Source: Castanea sativa (lineage: Eukaryota > Streptophyta > Magnoliopsida > Fagales > Fagaceae). From it: a stretch of 64,000 nucleotides of DNA. The stretch covers positions 45,385,501 to 45,449,500 of the forward strand of contig NC_134021.1 of assembly GCF_040712315.1 (NCBI RefSeq). The letters run 5' to 3'. Positions 11,211-22,739 of the stretch are shown piece by piece (positions within the stretch are counted from its first letter, which is position 1; each line of letters starts with the position of its first letter). The position numbers were made by a program, and so were the translations under genes. The notes below the pieces were generated by a model that saw only the letters and a program-made list of their open reading frames with translations, had not been told where the DNA came from and searched no databases.

Positions 11211-12250
11211 TTTTCAATTGGTATAACAGCATAGGTTCACTATTATAGGATTAATTTCCTTATATGGTCCTTAACCCCGTTTGTCATGAATATAGTTAAA
11301 AGTCATTATACTCATGATTGTGATAATGTACATAGTTCTTCTTCTTCTTTTTTCTTCTTTTTTTTCTTTTTTTTGATACTAGTGATAATGTAGTTCAAAA
11401 CAATTTGATAGAAGATCTTATAATTGTTGGTAACCAAGGTCTTTAGGGAATCAACAAAATCCAAGAAACGCTCTACAAAATCCATAGCAAAATTGAGCAA
11501 GAGTGAACTTGAAAAAGAATCTTTAATCCATAAAGCTCAAAGAATCGAATTACTTGGTTGAAAAATATAGAAAAAGTGATGAATATTACTTGGATAAATT
11601 AAAGGAGTTTGAATGTAAGAAGACTTAGATGCCAAACTTGAAGAAACCAACATGTTGCTAGATGAAGTTGAGAGTGAGAATTTCTTCCATTGGGTTAAGG
11701 TCAAGAGCTTGGAAGACGAAAAAGTTGAATGTAATGCTAAATTGAAAACGGTATGTAGTGCCAAGATTGATGTCAAATTTGGGGTCTAAATATTCAGCGT
11801 GTGTTTGGATTGGGAGGCTGCATCCAGCGTCCTGCGTCCAGCGTCCAGCCTTCAGTTTTTTTTTTTTTTTTTTCTTTTCCTTCCCAGCCGCAGTTGTTGA
11901 CCAAGTCTTCCATGAACAGTGCATTCGTGCACTGTTCACGGACCCACAAAATTTACTTTTCAGCCACTTTTTCATTAAAAATTGGTCTCGCGGTACTATT
12001 CACACATTTTAAAATTATTTTGCTACAGCGTTTTCAGTTTTCAGTTTTCAGCAATAAGTTCTATCCAAACGGACCCTCAATTGGAATTAGAGCATAGGTT
12101 CATTGTTGCAAGTTAATATGGAGGCATCTCCTCTATAACGCGATTTTTCAATTGGTATCAAAACATAAGTTCACTACAGTCGGATTAATATGGAGACATC
12201 TCCTCTAAACAAAGATTTTGGTACAACAAGTTTCATTATTATTTCTCCTT
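11211..12250 (+). mobile_element. Decayed copia retrotransposon leader/gag remnants
   Basis: Three diverged copies of one leader occur: near 11208, 12077 and 12146. Each is built on TTCAATTGGTATcAgAgC-like text, resembling the initiator-Met-tRNA primer site of copia elements. In the last two it is followed by an ATGGAGRCATCTCCTCT gag-start-like sequence. The stretch 11390-11770 reads as a decayed gag with many stops. No intact ORF remains. Confidence 0.55.
11799..12075. mobile_element. MITE nested in the copia remnant
   Basis: Non-coding block with inverted ends: GTGTTTGGATTGGG at left, CTATCCAAACGGAC at right. It interrupts the copia remnant and holds a poly-T tract and a TTTTCAGTTTTCAGTTTTCAG run. 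Target-site duplication not resolved. Confidence 0.5.
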
Positions 12251-12736
12251 AGATTCCATTACTTAAATACTTCTATATTATTTTTTTGTTTCTTTATGAT
12301 TTACGAATTTTATTTTATTTTACTCTTTTAAGAATTCCCAAACGCAGTGTTAATGGATTATTGTGAATTTATGATGCAAGTGTATCTTTGTGGAATTTAG
12401 CTACTAAACAGAGACACCTCTTGTGTCCTGTTTTTCTGTGCATAACACGTAAGCTAAATCTAACTGATCACTTCCATAAAGAGTTGCCATATAATTTTAT
12501 AGACTATCATAGAGGCTTCCATGAAAATTCCATGGACCACAACTGTGTTTTGTTTAGGTTGGTGACAGTGGGTCATCATGCTGAACAGTACCCTCCAATA
12601 TGGAAACATGAATCTCCATTACATGATTACATTAAAAAATACGAATAGAATCTCAAATGTGAAAGAAACAAAAAAAAAAATGACACAACTCGCAAAAGTC
12701 TATTCAAATTTGTAATTGTATGGAACCGCAGTTTCA
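12251..12736. other. No gene recognised
   Basis: AT-rich. An 86-codon open frame at 12388-12648 shows no family resemblance and no splice context that would support it, so it is not called as a gene. Confidence 0.4.
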
Positions 12737-13344
12737 TGAAGCTTTTTTTTTTTTTTTTACTTTTACATCGCTGGTTTCAATCGAATATGAAGGTGCATGG
12801 AAAAATCATGCACAAGCACCCACATTATTATACAAATATCGGTGACACTTTTTAGCGTAAGTTTAGTGGAATAGCACAGTACTGATTATTTTTCATGAAG
12901 CTATTTTTTTTGACTCGTACATAGCTGGGTTCAATTGAATATGAAGGTGCATGGAAAATCATGCACAGCACCCACATTATCATACAAATATCGGTAAGAC
13001 TTTTTAGCGTAATTTTAGTGGAATAACACAGTACTGATTGTTTTTCATAAGCTATTTTTTTGACTCGTACATAGCTGGGTTCAATTGAATATGAAGGTGC
13101 ATGGAAAATCATGCACAGCACCCACATTATCATACAAATATCGGTGAGACTTTTTAGCGTAATTTTAGTGGAATAGTACAGTATTGATTGTTTTTTATGA
13201 AGCTATTTTTTTTTACTCGTACATAGCTGGGTTCAATTGAATATAAAGGTGCATGGAAAATCATGCACAACACCCACATTATCTACAAATATCAGTGAGA
13301 CTTTTTAGCGTAATTTTAGTGGAATAGCACAGTACTGATTGTTT
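12737..13344. repeat. Tandem array, four units of about 152 bp
   Basis: Four consecutive units begin with GAAGCTATTTTTTT. The word AGGTGCATGG recurs at 12791, 12945, 13095 and 13247 (spacing 154, 150, 152). Each unit carries a small inverted repeat, GTGCATGG...CATGCAC. Unit 1 is the most diverged and units 2 and 3 are nearly identical. Confidence 0.9.
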
Positions 13345-14292
13345 TACCCAACAAATATCATTCTCCCCCTAATTGGACTGTGGTCCTTTCTAATCAATCA
13401 GTGTTTTGTGTGTGCACTTAATTAATTATTGGATACATGATTGCTTATAAGATAGATTTTTTTTTTTTTTCCTTTTTATCATTGCCGTCAATAAGGACCA
13501 TATAATCTTCTTCTTCAGTCAACTAGCAGGTGAAACTTCTCATCGTCTTCGCAGTTGGACGAAATAATAAGGCCAGTTTACCGAGATCGTTTGTCCTACT
13601 TTAAGTTGCGTGTTTTAGTTATCTACCATTTTGTTTTGGTTATTAGTGCGAAAATGAGATGCCAGATAAATTGTATACCTTGTTTTTGAAGTCTTGGTCA
13701 ACTGGAACATAAATCTTGTTTCCCATATACTTTTATCTTTTCTGAAATCCAAATATTGCAATTGGACACTGTGCTTGATTTAGCCGCTACAAGTAACATG
13801 GGTAGAGTGAGAATCTTAATATGAACCTTTTTTTTTTTTTTTGAGAAGATAATATGAACCATTTAAACACAAAATATGCACCAATCTTTATAATTATATA
13901 TAAGAGTTGAAACATAATATTTATTGTTGATACATTTTTGTATATTAGTGGTCATGTCATCATTTTCTTTTCATATATATATTTTTTAAATATTATGTTA
14001 ATAAGTGTCTTTAGAGCAATTGTTATTAAATCATTTTAGGAAAATATTCTTACCACTTATGAAAAATTGAAAAAGTTGTCAAAATATTATTTTCTTTTTT
14101 TCTTTATCCATAAAAACTTTCCTAAAATGCTTCACTAACAAAGACTCTTAGGAAGTATGTTCTAGTTAACTCAACTAGCAAAGTTTCTAATGGTTGAATA
14201 AGAGATTTATGGTTCAATCTTCACCTACACAGTATACATGGAATACAAACAACAAAGAAAGAAACACCATTTATTTATTTTTAATCTATACC
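13345..14292. other. AT-rich spacer, nothing recognised
   Basis: Several poly-T runs (13457-13470, 13829-13842). No gene, RNA or structured repeat recognised. Confidence 0.5.
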
Positions 14293-14300
14293 AATGTAAT

Positions 14301-14754
14301 TTTTTTTTTTTTTTTTTTGGAGGAACAAGACAGTTTTACTTTATTATTCAAAACTGGCTAAATCAGCCAAGAAAACAGAAGAAACTGGTAGTGGAATATC
14401 CTCCATCTACACAACAAAATTTGAGATATGCACAGCATATCGAGCAAAACTATGAACAACCTTATTACCTTCTTTCTTAGTGTGAGAGTAACGTAATTGT
14501 GTAAAAAGCATGGAACAGAGATGGACATCTTCAACAATCAAATCACCATTTAAAAGTTCATGTTCATTTTGTAGAGCGGATATTAGGACCTGGGCATCTC
14601 CCTCCAACACGACCTGACCAAATCCCAGCTCTAACGCCAATTGAAGACCTCTATGGGCAGCTAAAGCTTCTATTCCACTTGGACTAAACACCTAATCTAG
14701 CTGCTGGGATAAAGATGACAGCACCAAGGCTTCACTATTCCAAATAACTACACT
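14301..14754 (-). mobile_element. 5'-truncated LINE carrying an RNase H-like domain
   Basis: On the minus strand, 14407-14691 encodes an RNase H (RVT_3)-type segment (GIEALAAHRGLQLALELGFG, VVLEGDAQVLISALQ, NKVVHSFARYAV). It is followed by a 3' tail and poly-A, seen as the T run at 14301-14318. The homologous frame continues upstream past a TAG near 14695, so the ORF is broken. Flanking direct repeats AATGTAATTT (14293-14302 and 14755-14764) mark target-primed insertion. This is the tail end of an L1-type plant LINE. Confidence 0.82.
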
Positions 14755-14764
14755 AATGTAATTT

Positions 14765-14946
14765 GATGATGGATTTATCAAAATTCACATCCAATAAAAA
14801 GATATTAAATAGAGTTTTAATCATTGACTACAGTCAAGTTTGTAGCCATACTGTCTCTAATTAAACTCATGGTAAATTTAACATTAGTGTGAGAGAAATG
14901 AGCTTCACGTCTCTACACTTCACATGAATACTAAACCTTTATTGTA
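14765..14946. other. Spacer
   Basis: AT-rich. Includes a fragment resembling the inverted-repeat element at 5353 (around 14770-14830). Confidence 0.35.
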
Positions 14947-15070
14947 GGGTTAGAAGCACCCCATATTGAAATCACAGCTATTATTCTTAAATCTGGCATT
15001 TCTTGCCTTTATCCTCGCAGTATCCCATTACTGATGAAATGCTATACATCTTTGTACATGATAATATGAG
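14947..15070 (-). pseudogene. Scrap of an Lr10-like ectodomain exon
   Basis: Matches the 3' half of the exon-1 sequence at 614-830 and 61980-62160, for example GCTATACATCTTTGTACATGA and ATCTxxCATTTCTTGCCT, but is shortened and shifted. It cannot code for the domain. Its orientation and its neighbour at 15560 reproduce the divergent arrangement of 614-2756. Confidence 0.7.
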
Positions 15071-15559
15071 AATTTGATTTTTGGATGTTTTTGACACACT
15101 AAGAGGTGTCAACCAATTAAATTATAAAGTTCTTGATAAACTTTCAAAATCAAGACGAATGTCCTTACATTGATAACTTGTTTTCAGTCATAGTGATACT
15201 GCAAAAATTCAAAGACCACATTAAAAATCACAACTTTTGTCACAACTGTTCATGTTGCAAACTGTAAGTGATGGAGAAAAAGGAACAAGCTCAAATAAAA
15301 ATGACAGACAATTAATCATAGTCTATCACATAAAATAATTGTAATAAAAATTGTGATTTTTTATGTGATACTAGAATTACTCGTGATATGTCTTTGTTGT
15401 CCTGAAACTTTTTTTTGGTTTTCTTTCTACAAAAACAAGAAAACTCTTTTCTTTTCTTTTCTTTTTTTTACCTTTAATTACTTTCGTCAATTTTATTTTA
15501 CAACTATTTTATTGATGATACTCTGATGTCTGATAGGTCATAAAAAATAGGTTATCTTT

Positions 15560-15687
15560 GTCTACAAACTGTGCTAGTTGTAACTTGTACTAGGTGAAAA
15601 TTTTCACTCTCTCATAATGGTGAGAGGATTACGTACCTTTCACTGCAGGACACGCGATCCTTTTCTTGTATTAGTCCATAAAGCTTG
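15560..15687 (+). pseudogene. Scrap of an Lr10-like gene 5' end, cut by a gypsy LTR
   Basis: Aligns with the 5' UTR and first codons of the gene at 2756: ATGGTGAGAGGATTACGTAC versus ATGGCAAGAGGATTAACGTT, then TGTATTAGTCCATAAAGCTT versus TTCTAGTCCATGAAACTTAT. The start would be at 15617. Homology stops where the LTR at 15688 begins. With 14947-15070 it marks a third, destroyed head-to-head pair. Confidence 0.7.
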
Positions 15688-16669
15688 TGTAGAGAGGGAA
15701 AATTCCTGACCTATCACAAGCTGACACATCATACTATGAAGTCCACAAAATACAACCAATTACAAAGCGCCACATACGGCTGCTAGGTTTTGCTATCACC
15801 ATTTAGAAACCAATGGAAACTTGCCAAGTGTCATTGAAATAAGGTCATAAAACGCATCAGCATGGGTAAGCGATGACATAAGCAGTCCTGCACGTGTAAG
15901 CAGTCCTGCACGTGTAAGCGATGACACAAGCAATCCAGCATGTGTAAACGATGACATAAGCGAACCAATCGAGTTGTGACATGTGTCACCAACCAGACTC
16001 CACTATGTGTCACTCACCCACCCCCAAACTCCTATAAATAGAAGTCTTCCTAAGACATTTGAAGGGACACCAAGCCATCTAGATCACAAGCAACATCAAA
16101 GAAGATTCAGAATTACAAAAGCTCTGCCGGAATCAAGCCCCAAAGCCTCCAAGAACTTCAACTTCAAAACCGAAGAACATTCGAAGTAAAATCATCCAAG
16201 CTGTCAACCTAGATCTCAAAGTTCATTGGAATCACGCTCAAAAGCCTCCAGAAACCTCAACAAACCACAAATCAACAAAGCTCTATGGATTCAAGCCTTT
16301 AAAGCACCGAAGAACTTCCACTACAAACCTTCGAAAACAAAGAACGCCAAGAACATGAAGAACGTATCAAGAACGCGAAGAACACAAAGAACACATAATT
16401 TCTAACAAGCTCGTAGCCAGAGATTTATTGTAATTCCGTTTCAAATATTTTCGATCCATTCCTTAGCCAAATTGAAGGATATTTTATGTTCAAATCAAAA
16501 TCACATTACCACAATTCCAATCAACTAATCTTTCAAGGAGATCGAATCAAAGGATCACCCTTTTGTAATCATAGAGAATTGTATCACACATTCATCAATA
16601 CAAATTCGCATTTGTGAAACTATTTTACTTGTTTGATTTATTTTGAACTAAGAAATTTAGTTGTCTACA
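15688..16669 (+). mobile_element. 5' LTR of a truncated gypsy element
   Basis: Begins about TGTAGAGAGGG and ends TTGTCTACA. It contains short tandem repeats (AGCAGTCCTGCACGTGTA at 15880-15915) and a TATA-like TATAAATAG at 16034. A primer-site-like sequence (TTCTGGCACGCCCTGTGGGA, 16672-16691) follows. The exact left end could be a base or two off. Confidence 0.75.
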
Positions 16670-16739
16670 AATTCTGGCACGCCCTGTGGGACATCTCTGC
16701 CTCTCATCTCCTTCTCCTACAAAGAAAGAAATCTTCGTC

Positions 16740-18060
16740 ATCTTACTACCAACTTCAATGGCCTCCTGCAAGAACATTCAAGCTTCAACAATAGCTACTT
16801 CAATTAGACTTGATACGGCTACCACCAACAATTGCATTGGTGCAATCAATCTTAGCCAACCTAAAGCTCACAATCAACTTCGAGCTCAATCAACCAAGGG
16901 AGCCAAGGTTCAAACAATCAACTCCTTAGACCCTCTTACAAGAAACAAGGTCATCAACAAGGACATCTCCACCTTGGAACACCTCAAGTATGGGGGCAAA
17001 TCCCCTTCTTCCTTCACAAGAAGTTGGTTGCACATTTTCTCTCCCACCAAAGGGAACCCAAAAGATGAGATTTCACGTGCTCACTCCAATTCACTTCCTT
17101 CTCCATCATCTTGAGAAGTTGTTTCAGTCATGATGACTAACACCTCTACCATGGAAGAAAAGATGGTTGTAATGGAACAAAGGGTTGTCCTTCTCACAAA
17201 AGTACTTGAAGATAAGGACCTCGAAATTGCAACTTTAATGAACAAACTCGAAGTACAAGATCTTGGAGAATCAAGTCATGGTCATAAATTCACATCTACA
17301 AAGGATAATGAAGGGAGAGAAATTGAAAACACTTCCCAACAAGAACAATCTGCTTGGCTTCATTGTTAGTCCAACAATTACAGGATATGATAACGAATAC
17401 CATACGAGCACAATATGGAGGTTCTTCTACAAATTCTCTCATATATTCAAAACCTTATACGAAGCGCATTGACAATATGAGAATGCCAAATGGGTATCAA
17501 CCCCCCAAGTTCTTGCAATTTGATGGCAAGGGAAGCCCTAAGCAACACGTTGCTCACTTTGTTGAAACTTGTGAGAACGCAAGGACTTAAGGAGACCTCT
17601 TTGTAAAGCAGTTTGTTCGTTCACTAAAAGTGAATGTCTTTGATTGGTATACAGACTTAGAACCTGAGTCAATCAATCGTTGGGAACAGCTTGAAAGGGA
17701 GTTTCTTAACTAGTTCTACAGCACACACTGCACGGTAAGCATGATGGAGCTTACCAATACTAAGCAGTGGAAAGACGAACCCATTGTTTACTATATCAAT
17801 CGGTGGCATTCTTTGAGTCTAGACTGTAAGGATAGACTTTCTAAAATATCTGTTATAGAAATGTGCATCCAAGGCATACACTGGGAACTTCTGTACATCT
17901 TGCAAGGGATAAAGCCCCGAACATTCGAAGAATTGGCAACTTGTGCGCACGACATGAAATTGAGTATCTCTAGCCACGGAAATAAAAAACCTCCCATACC
18001 TGAGGAAAGCAGAAAGGAAGTGAGGAGGAATGATAGGAATGCAAAAGGCAATCTCAAAGA
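16740..18060 (+). pseudogene. gypsy gag (Retrotrans_gag), broken
   Basis: Continues from the LTR and primer site. Pieces: 16758-17114 N-terminal region, 17130-17369 coiled-coil-like stretch, then a frameshift near 17360. Next come PPKFLQFDGKGSPKQHVAHF and WYTDLEPESINRWEQLEREF, which are the gypsy gag core, and a last piece from 17741 (YYINRWHSLSLDCKDRLS). Stops at 17588 and 17711 and the frameshift disable it. Nothing of protease or pol follows; the element ends near 18062 in a poly-T tract. Confidence 0.8.
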
Positions 18061-19185
18061 CCCACTTTTTTTTTTTTAGTAAACAGTAATACTTATTAAA
18101 ACACATACGAAAAATATAACAAATAAAATATTGTAAGTACTTTTAATTAATATTTACAATTTTTTTTAACGAGAAAATCTAGTATTACAAAATATTTCAC
18201 AACTTTTTTGTTACAATTATCATGTAGCAAAGTTTGAAGGGTCAAAACTCAGAACAACTCTGTTATTATTAGCCATCTTGTGCACTGTGCAGTAATGTCC
18301 ACAGTGTACCAGACCTACAGCATCAAAAAAAAAAAAAAAAAAAGCATGCTCTCTCTGTTCATTGTACCATTACAAGGAAAAATACAAAGAAGTGGCTAGT
18401 GCCACATCACGGGCTCAAAGATCTAACGGTTGAAACTAATTCAAAAATCAAAAGTTTCCATCTTTCCCAAAGCAAGTCACGTGAAAGGGATTTGGAAACA
18501 TAAATAATAAAAAAAATCAAAACAAGCACAAACACCAAACAGAGAGAAGGTGAGAAACTCAAAAACCATAGCAGTGGAGATGGAAAGAAGAAGGAGAAAA
18601 AGAAGAAAAAGAAGAAATAGAAGCAGAAGATGAAGATGAAGGCCATGACAAACTCTTCTCCCCCTCTTCCAAAACTGATCCGAGCAAAATTTCCCCCAAA
18701 ACATCAATTTAGCAAACAAGATCTACTACTTTCGGCTTCTAGCGAACAAGATGACCCTCTCGATGATGAAAGATTGCTTTGCCCATGAGAACGATCTTCT
18801 CCTCCCACTTTAGCTGATAATGATCTGAAGTCCTATGGCAGTGTCAGAATTTAAATCTTGCTTTGCCCAAGAGAAGAGTTCTGAAGAGAGGGAGTTGCGT
18901 GATGTACTCTGAAGGGAGCAGAATTTAAAGCTTGTTTTTCTTTTCTTTTTTTCTTTTTTTTTTTTTGGTTCAGATTCAAAGGGGAAGTAGAGAACCATGA
19001 GAAGTAGTCTGATCACGATTCTTAGAACCGTGAGCTCCGACCGCAGTTCGCATGGGTCCCTTCTTTTTTCCCATAGAGTGGTTCTTGAGGCTAAAAGAAT
19101 AGTAAAAATGAATGGTTCAAGGTTTTCCCGATCGGACCGTACGGTCCAGTCCGGGTTTCAAAACCTTGCTTATGGGTAGATTCAC
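18061..19185. other. Unassigned spacer with low-complexity tracts
   Basis: Poly-A/T runs (18066-18079, 18327-18343, 18950-18966) and a purine GAAGAAG tract at 18585-18635. Open frames here are by-products of these tracts. The 3' end (19110-19180) is GC-richer and resembles the end of some DNA transposon (GATCGGACCGTACGGTCC palindrome), but no partner end was found. Confidence 0.4.
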
Positions 19186-19399
19186 TTTAGATCATTTTTT
19201 GTCAAAATAATTAAGAGCTCTATTTATGTACCGGGTTTAATTAATTTATCCATTTAATATCATGGGCAGCATGAAATTTCAATTTTCGAATCTTCATATT
19301 TCGTGTTACAGGAAATGTTTTGGTTATTGGAATTTATTTTGGCTTGATTTTTTCCATATAACCCATTAGATCAAGTTGTCATGCGTGAATTCAATATAA

Positions 19400-19790
19400 G
19401 GAAAATGTTTTTCTCAAAACCAATTTTGATAGAAACCCTTCAAACTTCGCCTATATCTTTTTATTGTATGTATAATTTGAAATTTTAACTGTTTGGATTG
19501 CATATTTTTATTATATCATCCATACTTGCAAATTTTAAGAATATCAAAGATTAATAGCTATGTTATCAATCAAATGTTTAAATTTTAAGTTTTTGTGGTA
19601 TAAAATAATGTATAAAAAATAAGTTTAGTGATCAAATAATAAATAACATTTGATTTGAACTAAATTTGACATGCGTGTTAAAAATATATAGAAAATGTAA
19701 TAAAACAGTTGGATTTTCAAAACTCTCATCCACTGAAAAATATAGGGGGATTTTGAAATGTTGCTCTCCAAAAACCCTTGTCCTCAATAT
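19400..19790. repeat. Inverted-repeat element, same family as 5353-5635
   Basis: Ends CCTTCAAACTTCGCCTATAT and the complement of ATATAGGGGGATTTTGAAAT are imperfect inverted repeats. The internal sequence matches 5353-5635. An allelic copy in unit B lies at 31310-31690, so insertion preceded the duplication. Confidence 0.55.
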
Positions 19791-20289
19791 TATCAACTCT
19801 AGCTTGTAAAAAGTGCAAGAAAAAAATTATTAAAAAAAAAAAAAAAAAAAACTGGTGCAATCTACAGGATTTTCCTTTCAATAAATTTTATGATTCTATA
19901 TCTTAAAGTAGTATTCAAAATTAACAAATTAAAAATTTTAAAAAAAAAAAACTTTAAATCACAAACAAAAAAGTTAAATGTATAGCATTGAAAAAAATAA
20001 GTGTCTTTAATTAACTTATTAAATATCTTTCATAAGGGTAAATGTCTTCACTAACTTATAAAAATTTAAATTCATAACTAAAAATATAATCTATTTCCAA
20101 GACAAAATAACATAGGGAGGAAATTTTTGTTCATAAAATACATTTTAACAAATAAAATAACTCGTTTCTTTTACCCAATATTTCAAATAGGTTCAAAATA
20201 GCAATTATAACAAAAATAGAAACGAATCCATTGTATTTAATTTCATTTTTTACAACAAACCATGGAATGCTAGAGATATATCTAAAAAA

Positions 20290-20470
20290 GAGTAATGCTA
20301 GAGATACAAATTTTTTTACAAATAATTTTACAAACTACTGATCTGGTGAATGATTATTAAAAAATGAAAATTTGATGTTAATGGTGTGCCTAGATTAAAA
20401 CCAATAAAAAGTTGGTCACATCAATAGTTTATAAAAATATTGTAAAATAGTTTGTGACTGTAACATTACT
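20290..20470. mobile_element. MITE with 11-bp TSD
   Basis: Inverted termini GAGTAATGCTAGAGATACAA and the complement of GTGACTGTAACATTACT. Flanking direct repeat TATCTAAAAAA at 20279-20289 and 20471-20481. Terminal text is close to the MITE at 299-489, so they appear to be one MULE-like family. Also present in unit B. Confidence 0.75.
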
Positions 20471-21586
20471 TATCTAAAAAAATGATAACAAAAGAAAAAA
20501 CCAAAATTAAAGAGTAATAGAGTTCTAGGAAAAACCTTCTCAAAAAAAAAAAAAAAAAACTAATAAAACAAAACAAAACAGATCTTCGTGTTTTTTCCAA
20601 TAGCAAAACCAAGTACAAACCCAATTGTTGTGAATTTCAACTTCTAAAAGAATTGTTCCTCAAAATTAAAAAATTCTTAAGATATTTTCTATTTGCAGAA
20701 GAGGAAGGGAGGGGGTAACATTATTTCTCTAACAGTTTTTTTTTTTTTTAAATTCCCTATAATAGTATTAGTGTAAAGGAGTTTTGGGGAGGGGAGGTAC
20801 ATTCATTTAAAACTTTGCTTAGATAGAAGGTTAAATAGTTATACATTCATTTAGATAAAGGAGTTTTGGTAAGGAAATAAAATTATTTATTGTGTAATAT
20901 AAATAAATAATAAAAATTAAATAATTATTAAAATCTTTTCTTAGATAGAAGGTTAAATAGTTATACATTCATTTAAAACTTTGCTTTAGTTGAAACTAAG
21001 AGTGAAATATGATGGTAATTAAGAGATGATGAGGTGGTAAGCTAAATGAAAGAGTTCTCTTATTCATTGTAAATAGAAATAAATAACAAAAATAAAATAA
21101 ATCATTAAAAATCTTTACTTAGCTAGAAAGTTAAATTGATATACATTTATTCAAAGTTTTGCTTACATGAAAAATTATATCTTCACTTTTCTTATTTAGC
21201 TGGATAAGGGATATAATTGTTTTTTACTAAAATTGTCTTGAAAACAATTTTATGTCATACTAAGCTAAAAAAATGAAAGTCAAAAAATAATTTTTCAACT
21301 CATTTAAGGTTGTTGTCAAACATAGGAAAATAAGTTTTTTTTTTTTTTTTTTTGTTATTCTTTTTGCCAAATTAATAAATATTATGGAATTCTATCCTAT
21401 CAAAATTTATAGGTCTTTCTAATTAAATAGGTAGTAAAGTTTTGTATGAATAGCTAGCTTTAAAGTAAAAGATCACGCCAATTAATTCATTTGATTCGAA
21501 AATCACTATAAATTACACATGACCTAGTTGCATTCCATTCAGGAAAAAAGCAGAGAAACTAAGTAGCAGTAGTATTGATTTTAGCA

Positions 21587-22270
21587 ATGGCAGCTTTCAT
21601 CAAACTTCTTTGTGTATTTTTCTTCCTGAGTCTTGTTAGCGAAGGTACGTAAAAGATTCATGCAGTGCATGCAATATATCCCTGAAATACATGGCTTTCT
21701 TACTACCATGCATATATATTCATTTGGAAGAATTTGTCGCTGCTCTTGATTTTACACACTAGCTAGCTAGAGTCACTCCTTCATATATGTCTGTCTTCAT
21801 TAAATATTTTGATAGTTTTTTTTTTTTTACCAAATTAAAATAAATTTGAAATTTGTCAATACATTTGTTAGTGTTTGTGTTGATGCTTCCTACGGAGTAA
21901 TAGATTAGATTAATTTCGGTGTTACTAATTATTTTGTATTTCTGAAATTACAGGAAATTGTCAATGCTCCTTAGACAACGTATCAGTTGTTTAATCAAAA
22001 AGCAAATTAGTTGTACAACAAAAACCAGTGTGGAATGTGACAATCAATCTTGACTGCCCATGTACTCTCACAGATTTGGTATTAAGCAGCAATGGGTTTC
22101 AAACTGTATTACCTCTTGACCCTACCGTCATAGTTCAAAACGGAAACCAATTACAAGTCGCTGCTAATGGTGGTACGATTGCACCACACTCTAACACTGC
22201 CTTCGCCTACGCTTGGGACACTTCATTTTCATTCAATCCAGTTTCTGGCCAACCAAATTGTTCTGGATAA
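21587..22270 (+). pseudogene. TPD1-like secreted protein, copy 1 (nonsense mutation)
   Basis: Two-exon gene: 21587-21644 (signal peptide MAAFIKLLCVFFFLSLVSE) and 21954-22270, joined in phase 1. The product would be a small secreted cysteine protein of the TPD1/At1g05835-like family, whose founder is an apoplastic ligand in anther development. Codon 13 of exon 2 is TAA (21992-21994) where copies 2 and 3 have CAA (Gln). The mature domain is therefore lost unless translation restarts at the internal Met of 22028. The rest (CPCTLTDLVLSSNGFQTVLP, AYAWDTSFSFNP) is intact, so the stop is probably recent. It also ends Cys-Ser-Gly-stop rather than Cys-Ser-stop. Confidence 0.85.
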
Positions 22271-22584
22271 AAGTGTTAAGGAGGTTTCGTTTCACTGAGT
22301 TTATGATGTTCTTGGTAGATTCATTTTACATGATTTCTGGTTATGGTCAAAACCAGAGCTTGATTTTTACATGTATGAGATTTTAATTATGTGATCTACA
22401 TTAATAATTTGTAATAAACATATCTTGGATTACATTGACTTGCAGCTTTCTAACAATTTCACCATGGCCAAGTTCTTTCGTAGCATTTATCTCTCCTTTC
22501 ATTTTTATGTTGCAGTAGTGTTTTTTTTTTTTTTCCCCCCATTTTTGGGATCTTAAGTAGTTAACTAGCAATGTATGGGATGGA

Positions 22585-22725
22585 AAAAGTGCATTGAGCC
22601 AGCAAGACTTAAGGTATTGGGTTTGAGTCACCCCAATCCCCACTAGTGAGCGCGTTAGTGCCAGTTTCCTTTGCACTTTCTCCTCTTACAAGTTTTTTTA
22701 TTTGCCTATTTACTGTGAAAAAAAA
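22585..22725 (+). mobile_element. SINE in TPD1-like unit A
   Basis: Short element with a B-box-like GGGTTTGAGTCAC, ending in poly-A. It is flanked by near-identical 14-bp repeats ATGTATGGGATGGA (22571-22584) and ATGTGTGGGACGGA (22726-22739). Orthologous insertions sit at 35190-35290 and 39299-39461, so it predates the duplications. Confidence 0.72.
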
Positions 22726-22739
22726 ATGTGTGGGACGGA

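Noticed and set aside
12388..12648. 86-codon open frame
   Set aside because: No recognisable domain, no splice context and surrounded by repeats.
15861..15960. Spaced AAGCGATGACA / AGTCCTGCACGTGTA repeats as a CRISPR-like array
   Set aside because: Short direct repeats inside a gypsy LTR of a plant genome; no unique spacers of constant length.
18170..18245. Possible further MITE (ACAAAATATTTCACAACTTT)
   Set aside because: Resembles one end of the 299-489 family but no second end or TSD was found.
18407..18719. Minus-strand hydrophobic Phe-rich frames
   Set aside because: Translation of a purine-rich GAAGAAG tract read in antisense; no family.
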